From NCBI GenBank assembly GCA_021789355.1, contig JAJYJR010000001.1, positions 1-64,000 of the forward strand: a stretch of 64,000 nucleotides of DNA, read 5' to 3'. This stretch comes from Chloroflexota bacterium. Its GTDB lineage: Bacteria > Chloroflexota > Limnocylindria > Limnocylindrales > CSP1-4. Below, in pieces: positions 1 through 7,476 of the stretch. How positions within the stretch are numbered: position 1 is the stretch's first letter; every line of letters starts with the position of its first letter. The notes under the pieces were generated by a model. The model worked only from the letters and a program-made list of their open reading frames with translations. It searched no databases and was not told the origin of the DNA. The translations under genes were made by a program, and so were the position numbers.

Positions 1-809
1 GAACCCCCCTCCCCCTCGTCGGGCTCGATCTCCCCGGCCCGCGCGATGGCCACCACGAGATCGGCCTGGCCGATGCGCGCGGCGCCGCGGGCGATCGCGT
101 GGCCGGCGGCGTCGTCGACGGCCTGGGCGAGCGCGGCCGGGGTGGTCCGCAGGGCGTGCGCCGCGAGCGCCGCCGGATCGACGTCGGGCTCCAGCGGGCG
201 GTCGCGCAGGAAGAGCTGCAGGAGCTCCCGCCGCTCCGCGGCCGAGGGCAGACCGAACCGGACGTGATAGCCGATCCGGCCCGCGCGCAGCAGCGCCGGG
301 TCGAGCTCGTACGGAGGGCGGTTGCTCGACGCGACGAGGATCGGCCCCGCGGTGTCGCGCAGACCGTCGAGCGAGGCGAGCAGCGCCACGAGGGTGGCCC
401 GCGTGCCCTCCGAGTGCAGCTCGGTGCTGCGGTTGAGCGCGATGAGATCGATCTCGTCGACATACAGGATGCAGCGGTCATGGGCCGCCGCGAGGTGGCC
501 GAACAAGCCCCGCACGCGCGCGGCGGAGAGCTCGTCGGCGGCGAGTTCGTAGACGGGCAGGTCGCCGATCGCCCCCGCCAAGTATCGGGCCGTCAGCGTC
601 TTGCCCACCCCCGGGTCGCCCCAGAGCAGGATGCCCCGCGGCGCCCTGGCGCCCATCGCGGCGGCGCGTGCCGGCTCGCGCAGCAGCCCGACCAGACTCT
701 CGATCGCCTGCATCACGTGGCCGATGCCCACGATCTCCTCGCGCGCCACCGGACGCGCGAGGTGCAGGCGGTGCGCCTCCAGCCAGTCCACCTCGACCGC
801 CTCGTCCAT
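1..809 (-). CDS. AAA+ ATPase, C-terminus cut by window edge
   Basis: The reverse strand reads openly from an ATG at 809 to the window start. The start has a GGAGGAG ribosome binding site just upstream. The protein shows a Walker A motif (GDPGVGKT, near residue 55), a Walker B motif (ILYVDEID, near residue 100) and a second region of homology (SSNRPP...LRAGRIG) with the arginine finger. This is the order expected of an FtsH/CDC48-type AAA+ ATPase. About 269 residues are visible and the end lies outside the window. It follows two small genes on the same strand, so it is probably the distal gene of a three-gene unit. Its substrate is unknown; plasmid- or phage-linked AAA+ proteins of this kind are common in mobile DNA. 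Confidence 0.75.
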   Translation of the reverse strand, partial: MDEAVEVDWLEAHRLHLARPVAREEIVGIGHVMQAIESLVGLLREPARAAAMGARAPRGILLWGDPGVGKTLTARYLAGAIGDLPVYELAADELSAARVRGLFGHLAAAHDRCILYVDEIDLIALNRSTELHSEGTRATLVALLASLDGLRDTAGPILVASSNRPPYELDPALLRAGRIGYHVRFGLPSAAERRELLQLFLRDRPLEPDVDPAALAAHALRTTPAALAQAVDDAAGHAIARGAARIGQADLVVAIARAGEIEPDEGEGG

Positions 810-833
810 GCGCTCCTCCTCCTGCTCCTGCCT

Positions 834-1145
834 TCAGCGTGCCGACCCACGGCGATCGTCCCGGGGCCGGCGCAGCACCGCGCGCTCGCGCGGCCCGGTG
901 CGATGCGCGGCGAGGATCGCCGCGGTCAGGACGAGCGCGCCGTCCGCCCGGCGGTGGCCGCGGTATCGGGTGGTGCGACCCCAGTGGCGGCGACCCGCGG
1001 CGTCGACGCGCGCGATGCGGTAGACGTAGGAGCCCCACTCGAGCCCGCCCGTGCCGTCGTTGGCGATGTCGAGCAGGTGGATGGCCCGGCGCTCGGCGAA
1101 CCGCCCGTACGGGACGAGCTCGACCGTCACGCGCAGCACGGGCAT
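834..1145 (-). CDS. Conserved hypothetical protein, 103 aa
   Basis: Small minus-strand gene ending 24 bp before the AAA+ ATPase start. The N-terminal part is a well-formed beta-strand pattern (valine-rich start, then IANDGTGG and YVYRIARVDA), and the last 30 residues are Arg-rich and probably disordered. The family resembles short hypothetical proteins often found in phage and plasmid regions; no function can be assigned. It overlaps the end of the upstream HTH-like gene by 19 bp, which suggests translational coupling. The frame choice is supported by its protein-like composition, which its opposite-strand shadows lack. Confidence 0.55.
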   Translation of the reverse strand: MPVLRVTVELVPYGRFAERRAIHLLDIANDGTGGLEWGSYVYRIARVDAAGRRHWGRTTRYRGHRRADGALVLTAAILAAHRTGPRERAVLRRPRDDRRGSAR

Positions 1146-1465
1146 CTCCGTCGCGCCACGGGCCGGGGGCTGCGCGCCGGCTCATGCATCGAGAACCGCC
1201 TCGGTGTCGGCCGGCGCGTGCTCGTCCTGCTCCTCTCGCTCGAGATCGGCCTCGAAGCGCGCCCCGACGCACCGAGCGTGGTCCCGCAGGCGTGTAGGAG
1301 CGGCACCGCGTCGCTGAAGAGGAGCAGTCCGCTCCCGACCTCCAGGCGCGCCAGGTGCACCGGTTCGATGTCGAGGGCTTGGGCGAGGGCGAGGCAGGAG
1401 AGCCCTGCCTCGCCGCGCGTCCGACGGATGAGCCTGCCGAGGACGACGTCCGGATCGACCGACAT
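1127..1465 (-). CDS. Small XRE-like helix-turn-helix protein
   Basis: The first 60 residues look like an XRE-family helix-turn-helix: an arginine-rich helix (LGRLIRRTRGEAGLS), ALAQALDI, then HLARLEVGS as the recognition region. An AGGAGG site lies about 9 nt before the ATG. The C-terminal half is low-complexity Ser/Arg-rich sequence and may be a frameshifted or non-conserved tail. It is the first gene of the minus-strand group leading into the AAA+ ATPase. It could be a repressor of that unit; this is inferred from position only. Confidence 0.45.
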   Translation of the reverse strand: MSVDPDVVLGRLIRRTRGEAGLSCLALAQALDIEPVHLARLEVGSGLLLFSDAVPLLHACGTTLGASGRASRPISSERSRTSTRRPTPRRFSMHEPARSPRPVARRRCPCCA

Positions 1466-1805
1466 GGGCCAGGTCCTCCTGCCCCGTTACCCCGCTCGGG
1501 CGGGCCGTTCGGTCCGCCATCCCCGGCTGCCCGGGCATCGAAGCCGATCAGGCGGCCTGCGGTCTACCGCGGATGTCGCACCTGTCGCCGATGTCGCATC
1601 TGTGCGGTCGGCTCGAGCGGTCCCGTCGGCGTCACGGCCGGACGCGACGCTGCTCACCGCAAGGGCCGGTCCTCGACGGAGCCCCACGACGGGGCGATCC
1701 GGGGGCGCTGCGGGTTAGGTGCCATCGACGTGGGGTTCCCCGCCTGGGTCAGCATGCGTGCTCCTTCGGGGCCGTGATGCTCGGGTGGAGGGGGCAGGTC
1801 GGTAG
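1466..1805. other. Non-coding or degraded stretch
   Basis: No convincing gene on either strand. The open frames present are Arg/Pro/Ala-rich shadows of high-GC DNA without recognisable motifs. The right edge is a stop codon directly before a helicase fragment, so this may be a recombination junction. Confidence 0.4.
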
Positions 1806-1985
1806 TTCAAGAAGAGCCTGAACGCTGGCTGGGACTGCCCCCGCGCCGAGGTGATGTTCTCGTTCCGACGCGCGGCCGATTACACGAACATCGCCCAGCT
1901 CATCGGGCGAATGGTGCGGGCGCCGCTGGTCAGGCGAGTGACCGAGGACGAGCGGCTGAATGGCGTGGGTCTATATCTGCCCTAA
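1806..1985 (+). pseudogene. C-terminal fragment of a DEAD/DEAH (type III Res-like) helicase
   Basis: An open frame of 59 codons starts right after an in-frame TAG and ends at TAA (1983-1985). The residues LNAGWDCPRAEVM followed by TNIAQLIGRMVRAPLVRR match helicase motifs V and VI of the restriction-type superfamily 2 helicases (Res subunit of type III systems and related DEAD/DEAH proteins). Motif VI carries the arginine fingers. Everything N-terminal to this is missing and there is no start codon, so it is a scrap left after deletion or recombination. It suggests a restriction or defence gene once stood here. Confidence 0.7.
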
Positions 1986-2174
1986 AGGCAAGCCGCTCGG
2001 TCGGATATCTCCACCGCGGCCGCTATCGCCCCTGTCGCACACGGTTTCGCGTCCCGTCGTGGGCCATTTCACGCTCGAATCGACCACCCGCCCAGCGAAT
2101 CAGATCTCCGTCCCCCACCAACGAGCCCGCGCGGTAGGTTGACATCCCAGCCGCGTCAGCGCAGATCGACCAGC

Positions 2175-2390
2175 ATGAGATCGCCTGACTGGCTGACGGT
2201 GTCCGAGATCGCCGAGGAGCTCGGCGTGCATCCGGCGACCGTGCGTCGCTGGATCCGGGATCGACGCCTGCGCGCCCAGGCGATCACCCTGGGGCCGAGC
2301 CATACCACGTTCCGGATCCGGAGGGAGGACTACCGGACCTTCCGCAGCACGCTCGTGCGCGACACCCTCGAGGACGACTGGGAGCGGTAG
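2175..2390 (+). CDS. Excisionase/MerR-like helix-turn-helix DNA-binding protein
   Basis: Seventy-one residues with a clear winged-helix signature: DWLTVSEIAEELGVHPATV is helix-turn-helix, then RRWIRDRRLRAQAI forms the recognition helix and wing, as in excisionase (Xis) and helix_turn_helix_17 proteins. The protein ends in an acidic tail (EDDWER). The start is uncertain: an in-frame TTG at 2139 would add 12 residues, but the domain begins right after the ATG at 2175. The family controls excision or transcription in integrative elements. Its place amid IS debris fits a leftover of a mobile element. Confidence 0.7.
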   Translation: MRSPDWLTVSEIAEELGVHPATVRRWIRDRRLRAQAITLGPSHTTFRIRREDYRTFRSTLVRDTLEDDWER

Positions 2391-2541
2391 CGCCGACAGG
2401 TGCCAGCCGGGGCTGCGGCGCGTGCGACCTAGGGTCGGGCGCCGCCCGACGGCCGGCTCGGTTCCCGCCAGCGCTCCCGCCGCGGCACCGGGCTCGCCGG
2501 TCGGCCGAGCGGCATGCCGGCGAGGTCGCGGCGTGCGGCAG

Positions 2542-2841
2542 CTAGTCGGGGTCGTCGTCCGAGTCGTCGGACGCGGGCGTCGAAGCCGGTGTCGCCCCCG
2601 GGTACCCCCAGCAGAGGCCCGGGTCCAACTCGAACGGGGGCCACTCGAGGTCGGGATCCTTGGCGATGGCGAGGGCGCGCGCGCAGATCTCGGGGTTCGG
2701 GCGGGTGCCATCCTCCAGGTAGTACCAGTCCTCCTCAAACTCCTCGTCATCGTCGTCGATGTAGTAGTCCTCGATCTCCCCGGTGTCCGTGTTGACGTAC
2801 GCGGAGGCGCCGACCTTGAAGTAGATCTCCACGACGGGCAT
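2542..2841 (-). CDS. Small acidic hypothetical protein, 99 aa
   Basis: The ATG at 2841 has a GAGGAG site 7 nt upstream. The protein begins MPVVEIYFKVGA and carries a run of aspartate and glutamate (YYIDDDDEEFEED) near residues 27-39, then a helical stretch (PEICARALAIAKD), and ends DDSDDDPD. It has no known domain; the strong acidity is typical of small accessory or DNA-mimic-like proteins, but no function should be inferred. A longer open frame reads upstream of this start, but the added residues are low-complexity shadow sequence. It is the next gene after the IS481-interrupted small gene on the same strand. Confidence 0.6.
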   Translation of the reverse strand: MPVVEIYFKVGASAYVNTDTGEIEDYYIDDDDEEFEEDWYYLEDGTRPNPEICARALAIAKDPDLEWPPFELDPGLCWGYPGATPASTPASDDSDDDPD

Positions 2842-3113
2842 GCTGGTGCTCCTCGGCTGCCGGTCGCGTCCACCGCGCGACCATCTCTGGCAATAGACAC
2901 AGATCGGGCGCCGCTCGTCCGAAGCGTGGGCGTTAGTGGGCCCGGCGAGCGGGCCGCGGCGTGGCTCGACGCCGGGACGGGGCTCGCACCGATGGCGGCT
3001 CGGGCACCGGAACCGCGAGATCGGCGAGCTCGAACAGGGCCTCCATGTCCTCGTCCTCGAGGGCCTGCCATGCGGGTGCGTTGTCGTCGTCGATCCCGAC
3101 GATCGTCGCGCGG

Positions 3114-4146
3114 TGTGATTCACGAATAGGTTGTTGACGCTCGAGAGCCTCTCCAGACTCGGTGTGGGTAACCAACTCACATCGACGGGGAGGCTCTCGT
3201 GGGACATCGTAGGGCGAAGTTGACCGTGTTCGGCCGGCAATTGCTCGTCGATCGGATCGTGGTGGACCGGATGCCGGTCGCCCACGCGGCGGCGATGGCC
3301 GGCGTCAGTCGCACGACGGCCTGGAAGTGGGTCCGCCGGTACCGCGAGGCCGGGATCGCCGGGCTCGAGGATCACAGCTCGCGCCCGCATCGTTCGCCCC
3401 GCGCGCTCGGGCCGGAGCGAGTCGCGGCCATCCTCGCCGCCCGCCACGAGCTCGGCTACGGCCCGCACCGCCTCGCCCCCCTCGTGGGCATCCCGCGCTC
3501 GACGATCGGCACGGTCCTGGCCCGCCACGGCGTCTCGCGCCTGGCCGACCGCGACCGGCCCACGGGCATCCCCATCCGCTACGTCCGCGAGCGACCCGGC
3601 GAGCTCGTCCACGTCGACGTCAAGAAGCTCGGCCGCATCCCGGACGGGGGCGGCCACCGCTTCCGGGGTCGCGGCCACGGGACGCCCCGGGCGCGGGCCG
3701 GCTTCGACTACGTCCACCAGGCCGTCGACGACGCGAGCCGCGTGGCGTACGTCGAGGTCCACCCCGACGAGCGGGGTGTGACCTGCGCAGGCTTCCTGCG
3801 CGGGATGGGGGCGTTCTTCGCCGGCCGCGGCGTGCGCATCGAGCGGGTGATGACCGACAACGCCAAGAACTACGTCGCGTCCCGGGCCTTCCAAGCCGCG
3901 CTCGCCGAGCTCGGGGCCCGTCACAAGCGGACCCGCGCGTACCGTCCCCAGACGAACGGCAAGAGCGAGCGCTTCAACCGCACCCTGCTCGACGAGTGGG
4001 CCTACGTCCGCGAGTACGCCACCAATGCGAGCGCCTCGAAGCCCTGCCGGGCTTCGTCGAGCGCTACAACCATGACCGACCCCACACCGCGTTGAACGGG
4101 CTCCCCCCGATGGGGTTCCTCGTCAACAACGTGTCTGGGAATCACA
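3114..4146 (+). mobile_element. IS481-family insertion sequence, about 1.03 kb
   Basis: The ends are imperfect 26-bp inverted repeats (3114-3139 and 4121-4146) that agree at 21 of 26 positions. Both begin TGTGATTC and both contain GTTGTTGACG. The element carries one DDE transposase gene with a single-base frameshift. No target-site duplication was found: the left flank ends CGCGCGG and the right flank begins GCTAGG. The IS interrupts a small minus-strand gene. The transposase stop codon (4149-4151) lies just outside the right repeat, in flanking DNA. Confidence 0.85.
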
Positions 4147-4151
4147 GCTAG
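3199..4151 (+). pseudogene. IS481 transposase, frameshifted near its C-terminus
   Basis: N-terminal helix-turn-helix (AAMAGVSRTTAWKWVRR), then an rve/DDE integrase core: first Asp in LVHVDVKKL, second in MTDNAKNYV, catalytic Glu in TNGKSERFNRTL. Near 4030 the frame breaks: the expected NAERLEALPGF is encoded only if one G is added (GCGAGCG instead of GCGGAGCG). The rest (FVERYNHDRPHTALNGLPP...) continues in the next frame to the TAG at 4151. With the base restored the protein would be 317 residues, normal for the family. The catalytic residues are intact, but the C-terminal tail is lost unless the shift is an assembly error. Confidence 0.85.
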
Positions 4152-4202
4152 GCCCGAGTAGGTCTCCCCGTCGTCCAGAAACACGAAGTGCTGTCGACTC
4201 AT

Positions 4203-4510
4203 CGCGTCGTCGTCCTCCGTCCGCTGTCCGTGGGTCGCCGGAGCACGTCACGGCCACCTTCCTCAGCCGTGCGCCGCCGGCCCTGGGTCGTCGCCTCAGC
4301 GGCGCGATGCGACATCCTCGGTGGCCAGTGGCCTTTGTCAAGGGCCTGACCTCTGACTGTCCGTCATAGGCGGAGGATGACTCGAACGGACGGGGGCCGA
4401 CGAGCTGACTGGGCTCGGCTTGCAGGGTCATCGGTCGCAGCGGAGGAACCAGCGAGCGGGGCTCGCCGTCGAAAGAACGGCCGGAGGAAGATGGAGACCG
4501 GAGTGACCTC
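4203..4510. other. Intergenic, no gene seen
   Basis: About 300 bp between the start of the split small gene (minus strand) and a plus-strand lipoprotein gene, so it should hold divergent promoters. No clear -35/-10 pair or dyad was recognised. A GGAGGAAG and a nearer GGAG precede the lipoprotein start. Confidence 0.4.
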
Positions 4511-5082
4511 GTGAGGATGCGCAGCCAGATCATGAGCCTCGTGCTCGCCGCTGCCGTGCTCGGCGGGTGCGGGGACGCACTCGGTTCCCCGGCCCCTACG
4601 GCGAGTCCGTCGGGCCTCACCACCGGACCGATCGGGCCGCTCACCGCGACGCGTCCGGCGACATGGCACGTCGTGGCCGGTCCGCCCGCGGTCCCCGACC
4701 GGCCGGTGCCGCTCGCGTATCTCGCCAACGTCGGGCTCTCGGTGGGCACGTGCCCACGATCACGCCGGCCGGCGTGTTTGGGCCCTGCACCCCGCCGGTC
4801 CGCACACTTCCGGCCGGCGGGGCGCTCGTCACGATCGCGCCCGACATGGGCCTCGACGAACCGATCCCGCCCGAGGTCCGGACGATCTCGCCGCCGGAGG
4901 CGTGGTGCAGCGGGATCGGCGGCGAGGCCGAGGAGTGGTCGGCGGTGTCCGGGACGGTCATCACGGCGTGCCTGCGCGGCCCCGGGCTCGACGCCAGCGA
5001 GGCCCAGTTCCGCGCGCTCGTCGGCTCGATCCGCGGCGACCTGGTCTTTAACCGCTTCCAGCTTGCCCGCCCGGCTCCCTGA
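4511..5082 (+). pseudogene. Secreted lipoprotein gene with a frameshift
   Basis: The GTG start has a GGAG site 8 nt upstream. A signal peptide with a lipobox follows (LAAAVLGGC, cysteine near residue 20), then a Pro/Ser/Thr-rich linker. Near 4755 the frame is lost after NVGLSVGTCP, and the protein continues in another frame (TITPAGVFGPCTPP...) to a stop at 5082. Adding one base restores a 190-residue lipoprotein whose C-terminal half looks like a small folded extracytoplasmic domain with two or three cysteines. No family recognised. The shift may be a real mutation or an assembly error; neighbouring genes show the same kind of lesion. Confidence 0.6.
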
Positions 5083-5349
5083 CCAGAACGCGAGACGCAA
5101 CCGCCCCGCATACCACCGCGCCAGCACCGCAGTGATCAGGGGAGACGGGCGATGGCGAGTTCTCCCGCGCGAATAAGGGACAGTTGTCGGGCGTGGCCTT
5201 CACTCATGCGAAGTCGCACCGAAGTGTCCGCGCACCGCACGCGCCAGTATCGAGATCGGACCGCGCATGCCCAACGGTGCGATCGGCCGGCACTTCGTCC
5301 GAGACCGACGCTGGCGGATCCGTGAGACGCCACAGTGGGTTGTGGCGGG

Positions 5350-5887
5350 TCAGCAGCCGGTCGCGTCGAGGGTGATGTCCTGCGCGTGCTCCGGTGCGCC
5401 GAAGACGGCCGCGGGATCGACGGCATCGCGGTAGACGACGACGTTGAAGCGCTCACGCCGGTCGAGGAACGCCACCGACGGCACGACGAGGCCCTGCAGC
5501 CCCGGGACCTGCGCGAGCAGGTGGCCGACCGCGGCCTGCCTGGCGGCGAGATCGAGGATCCAGTCGGCGAGCGGCGCGGCTCCCATCGCGGCGACGACGT
5601 CCGCGCCGCGCAGGTCGAGCACCCGCTCAAGCGCGACGGCCACGCGGAAGACGGCCCGCTCGAGCCGCTCCTCGCGACCCTCTGGCAGCTGCGTCCCGAA
5701 GCGCCGGCCGCACTCCGCCGTCACCACGCCGATGTCCGACGCGACGTGGTAGGCGCGCACGCCGCGCGCTCCAGCGGTTGTCATCGACCAGCCCCAGGTA
5801 CGCGTCGTCGAGAACGGAACGGGTGGCTGCCCGGGGACGGTGACGCAGCAGCTGGCCGGACCAGGGGCCGACCAGGTCGGCGAGCAT
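5350..5887 (-). pseudogene. RES-domain toxin, frameshifted
   Basis: The ATG at 5887 begins MLADLVGPWSGQLL and reads RSVLDDAYLGLVDDNRW, then the frame shifts by two bases in a GCGCGC run near 5770. It resumes as AYHVASDIGVVTAECGRRF and ends with LVVPSVAFLDRRERFNVVVY, the conserved C-terminal strand of RES domains with its serine. Restored length is 179 residues, typical of the family. RES toxins degrade NAD+ and are neutralised by an Xre/MbcA-type antitoxin; a remnant of such an antitoxin ends 4 nt upstream. As read, the protein is inactive. Confidence 0.75.
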
Positions 5888-5890
5888 CCG

Positions 5891-6058
5891 CTACGCCCAG
5901 TGCCCTTCGAGCGCGTTGATCAGGACCTGCCGGACGGCGTCCGGGTCGCCGTGTGCCAGCGCCTCGCGCGGCGTGCGCATCCCGAGGCTGCGGCGCGGCG
6001 TCGCCATGAAGAACGGCACGTCCTCCCTGTACACCTCGCCCGCCGCGGTGCTCGGCCG
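5891..6058 (-). pseudogene. Xre/MbcA/ParS-type antitoxin, C-terminal remnant
   Basis: A 55-residue open frame without a start codon ends at TAG 4 nt before the RES toxin start. The residues FFMATPRRSLGMRTPREAL followed by AHGDPDAVRQVLINAL match the toxin-binding C-terminal domain of RES-partner antitoxins (pattern TP..LGGRTPLEAL..GD...V...L). The N-terminal DNA-binding half is absent: an in-frame stop lies immediately upstream and an IS110 fragment starts about 25 bp away on the other strand. Deletion linked to that IS is the likely cause. Confidence 0.65.
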
Positions 6059-6083
6059 TCATGGCAGCTCGAGGAGGCGCAGG

Positions 6084-6338
6084 GTGATCACGATCGGCAT
6101 CGACCCGCACAAGACCAGCCACACCGCCGTCGCGCTCGATGGGGACGGCCGCTGGCTCGCGGAGGTCAGGCTCCTTGCGAACCGGGCCACCACGCCACGG
6201 CTTCTCGCTTGGGCCGGCCGGTGGCCGGAGAGGACTTGGGCGATCGAAGGAGCATCGGGCCTCGGGCACCTCCTCGCCCAGCAGATCGTGGCTGTCGGCG
6301 AGACGGTCCTCGACGTGCCGGCGACGCTGGCTGCCCGA
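6084..6338 (+). mobile_element. IS110-family transposase, N-terminal fragment
   Basis: A GTG start with a GAGGAGG site begins VITIGIDPHKTSHTAVAL, the DEDD-type catalytic start of IS110 transposases (first Asp in GIDPHK). A second conserved block follows (TWAIEGASGLGHLLAQQIV, with the Glu) and then VLDVPATLAAR. After about 85 codons similarity stops at 6338, where intact proteins continue with a DPNDA block. The downstream frame is unrelated, so the element is truncated. The next 190 bp to the GntR gene hold nothing recognisable. Confidence 0.8.
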
Positions 6339-6528
6339 CCCGCCGGCGGTTCCACTCGACTGGCGAGTGGTCGGCGGCATCAATGGAGACCGGCAGCCGG
6401 GCCTGCCTGCGCTCGTGTATTCCCCACGGCGCCATTCCATCGGCACTCCTGCAGAGGGCTACAGATCTCTGCCGGTCCCTCCCTCCAGGTTGCCACCGTC
6501 GCCCGCCATCGTCCGCGGAGTTGCTGGG

Positions 6529-7224
6529 CTACGTCGCGGATGGCATCCGGCGGCGCGGCGCGTGGGCATGCGTATCGCCGGAGATCGTCCTCTCGAGGGC
6601 GCCGATGCCGGACCGGACGAGTGCGCGGGTGAGATCGTCCGCGGAGTCGGCATCACCCCGGCGAATGGCTTCCGCGATCGCTTCGTGTTGCCCACACGAC
6701 TCGCCCATCCGAGCGGGATTGGAAACGTTGGCGTACCGCAAGCGTCGGATCCGACCATCCATCGTTTCGAACAGTTCGCCCAGCACCTCGCTTCGCGCCA
6801 TCCTGACCATCTGCTGGCGCCACTGCTCCACAACGTCCACGTACGTACCGACGTCGCCCCGCTCTACGATGGGTCGAAGACTCGCGGTCAGGCGGCTGAA
6901 CGCTTCTCGTTCTTCGGGCCGCGCCCGCTCCGCAGCCCACCGTGCCATCAACGGCTCGAAGACTTCCTTGATGCGGTAGACGTCGAGCGCTTCCTGCGCG
7001 CTGATCTCGCGCACATAGATGCCCGAGCGAGGGAAGACCTCGACGAGACCGCGGCGCTGAAGTCGCTCGAGGGCCTCGCGGACGGGCGTTCGGCTCATGC
7101 CGAACTCGGCCGCCAGCTTGTCCATCCTGATGCGACTTCCCGGACTCAACACGCCGGAGTCGATCATGTCCTCGATCTGGGTTGCTGCGACCTCGGTCGC
7201 CGACATGTAGCCGAGCGCGCGCAT
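6529..7224 (-). CDS. GntR/FadR-subfamily transcriptional regulator (FCD domain)
   Basis: 231 residues. The N-terminal winged helix (residues 8-75) has LAAEFGMSRTPVREALERL, the GntR recognition signature, followed by the wing (GLVEVFPRSGIYVRE). The C-terminal part is an all-helical FCD effector domain with candidate metal/ligand histidine and arginine positions (for example GQHEAIAEAI). Such regulators usually bind a small carboxylic or sugar acid that is the substrate of adjacent genes. It is divergent from the cluster A transporter and shares a 252-bp intergenic region that contains a 19-bp dyad, so it probably controls that operon and itself. Confidence 0.88.
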   Translation of the reverse strand: MRALGYMSATEVAATQIEDMIDSGVLSPGSRIRMDKLAAEFGMSRTPVREALERLQRRGLVEVFPRSGIYVREISAQEALDVYRIKEVFEPLMARWAAERARPEEREAFSRLTASLRPIVERGDVGTYVDVVEQWRQQMVRMARSEVLGELFETMDGRIRRLRYANVSNPARMGESCGQHEAIAEAIRRGDADSADDLTRALVRSGIGALERTISGDTHAHAPRRRMPSAT

Positions 7225-7246
7225 CTCTACCTAGCTAGCCTAAAAT

Positions 7247-7265
7247 CTGATACTTGACATATCAG
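7247..7265. promoter_or_regulatory. Candidate GntR operator dyad
   Basis: CTGATA and TATCAG form a perfect 6-bp inverted repeat around a 7-bp centre, 22 bp upstream of the GntR start in the divergent intergenic region. A consensus -35 hexamer TTGACA (7254-7259) lies inside it on the plus strand, though no good -10 follows. Overlap of a dyad with a promoter element fits autoregulated GntR control. Confidence 0.45.
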
Positions 7266-7476
7266 TTACCGTACCCCGCAGAGGCTACTCCACCAACGAT
7301 AGCGCTTCGCCATCACACTTGGCCCGCCGCCGTCCCGCTGGCGGGCCAGGAATAGCATCAGCCAACGCGTCTAGGTGGAAGGGTCCAGACCAGCTGGCGG
7401 CGGCTCCCGCCAGCACCGCGAGTCAACAGGCGGCGTCCCCTGCTCGGATGGGCAGACCTCGATAGAGGAGGCGGCA

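Larger units (their letters stand above)
2933..4202 (-). pseudogene. Small acidic-protein gene split by an IS481 element
   Basis: The reading frame starts at the ATG 4202 (MSRQHFVFLDDGETYSGL), is broken after 18 codons and two bases by the IS (3114-4146), and resumes at 3113 as ARATIVGIDDDNAPAW, ending at 2933. Removing exactly the IS restores one uninterrupted 78-residue frame, with the codon at the join formed as GC+C (Ala). The restored protein is a small acidic protein (ALEDEDMEALFELADLAV) with an Arg/Pro-rich tail. It has a GGAGG site about 13 nt before the start and lies upstream of another small acidic gene on the same strand. Function unknown. Confidence 0.7.

Noticed and set aside
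99..1718. Long plus-strand open frame over the first 1.7 kb
   Set aside because: It runs antisense to the AAA+ ATPase and small genes and has the Arg/Ala/Gly-rich, motif-free composition of a high-GC shadow frame.
2842..3924. A 460-residue minus-strand frame that fuses the small acidic protein to transposase antisense
   Set aside because: Only the last 99 codons are protein-like and have a ribosome site; the rest is antisense to the IS481 transposase.
3106..4153. Target-site duplication of the IS481 element
   Set aside because: Flanks CGCGCGG and GCTAGG do not match, even after shifting the element ends by a few bases.
6139..7257. Plus-strand frame of 372 codons antisense to the GntR gene
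   Set aside because: The minus strand encodes a complete GntR/FCD protein with all motifs; the plus frame has none.
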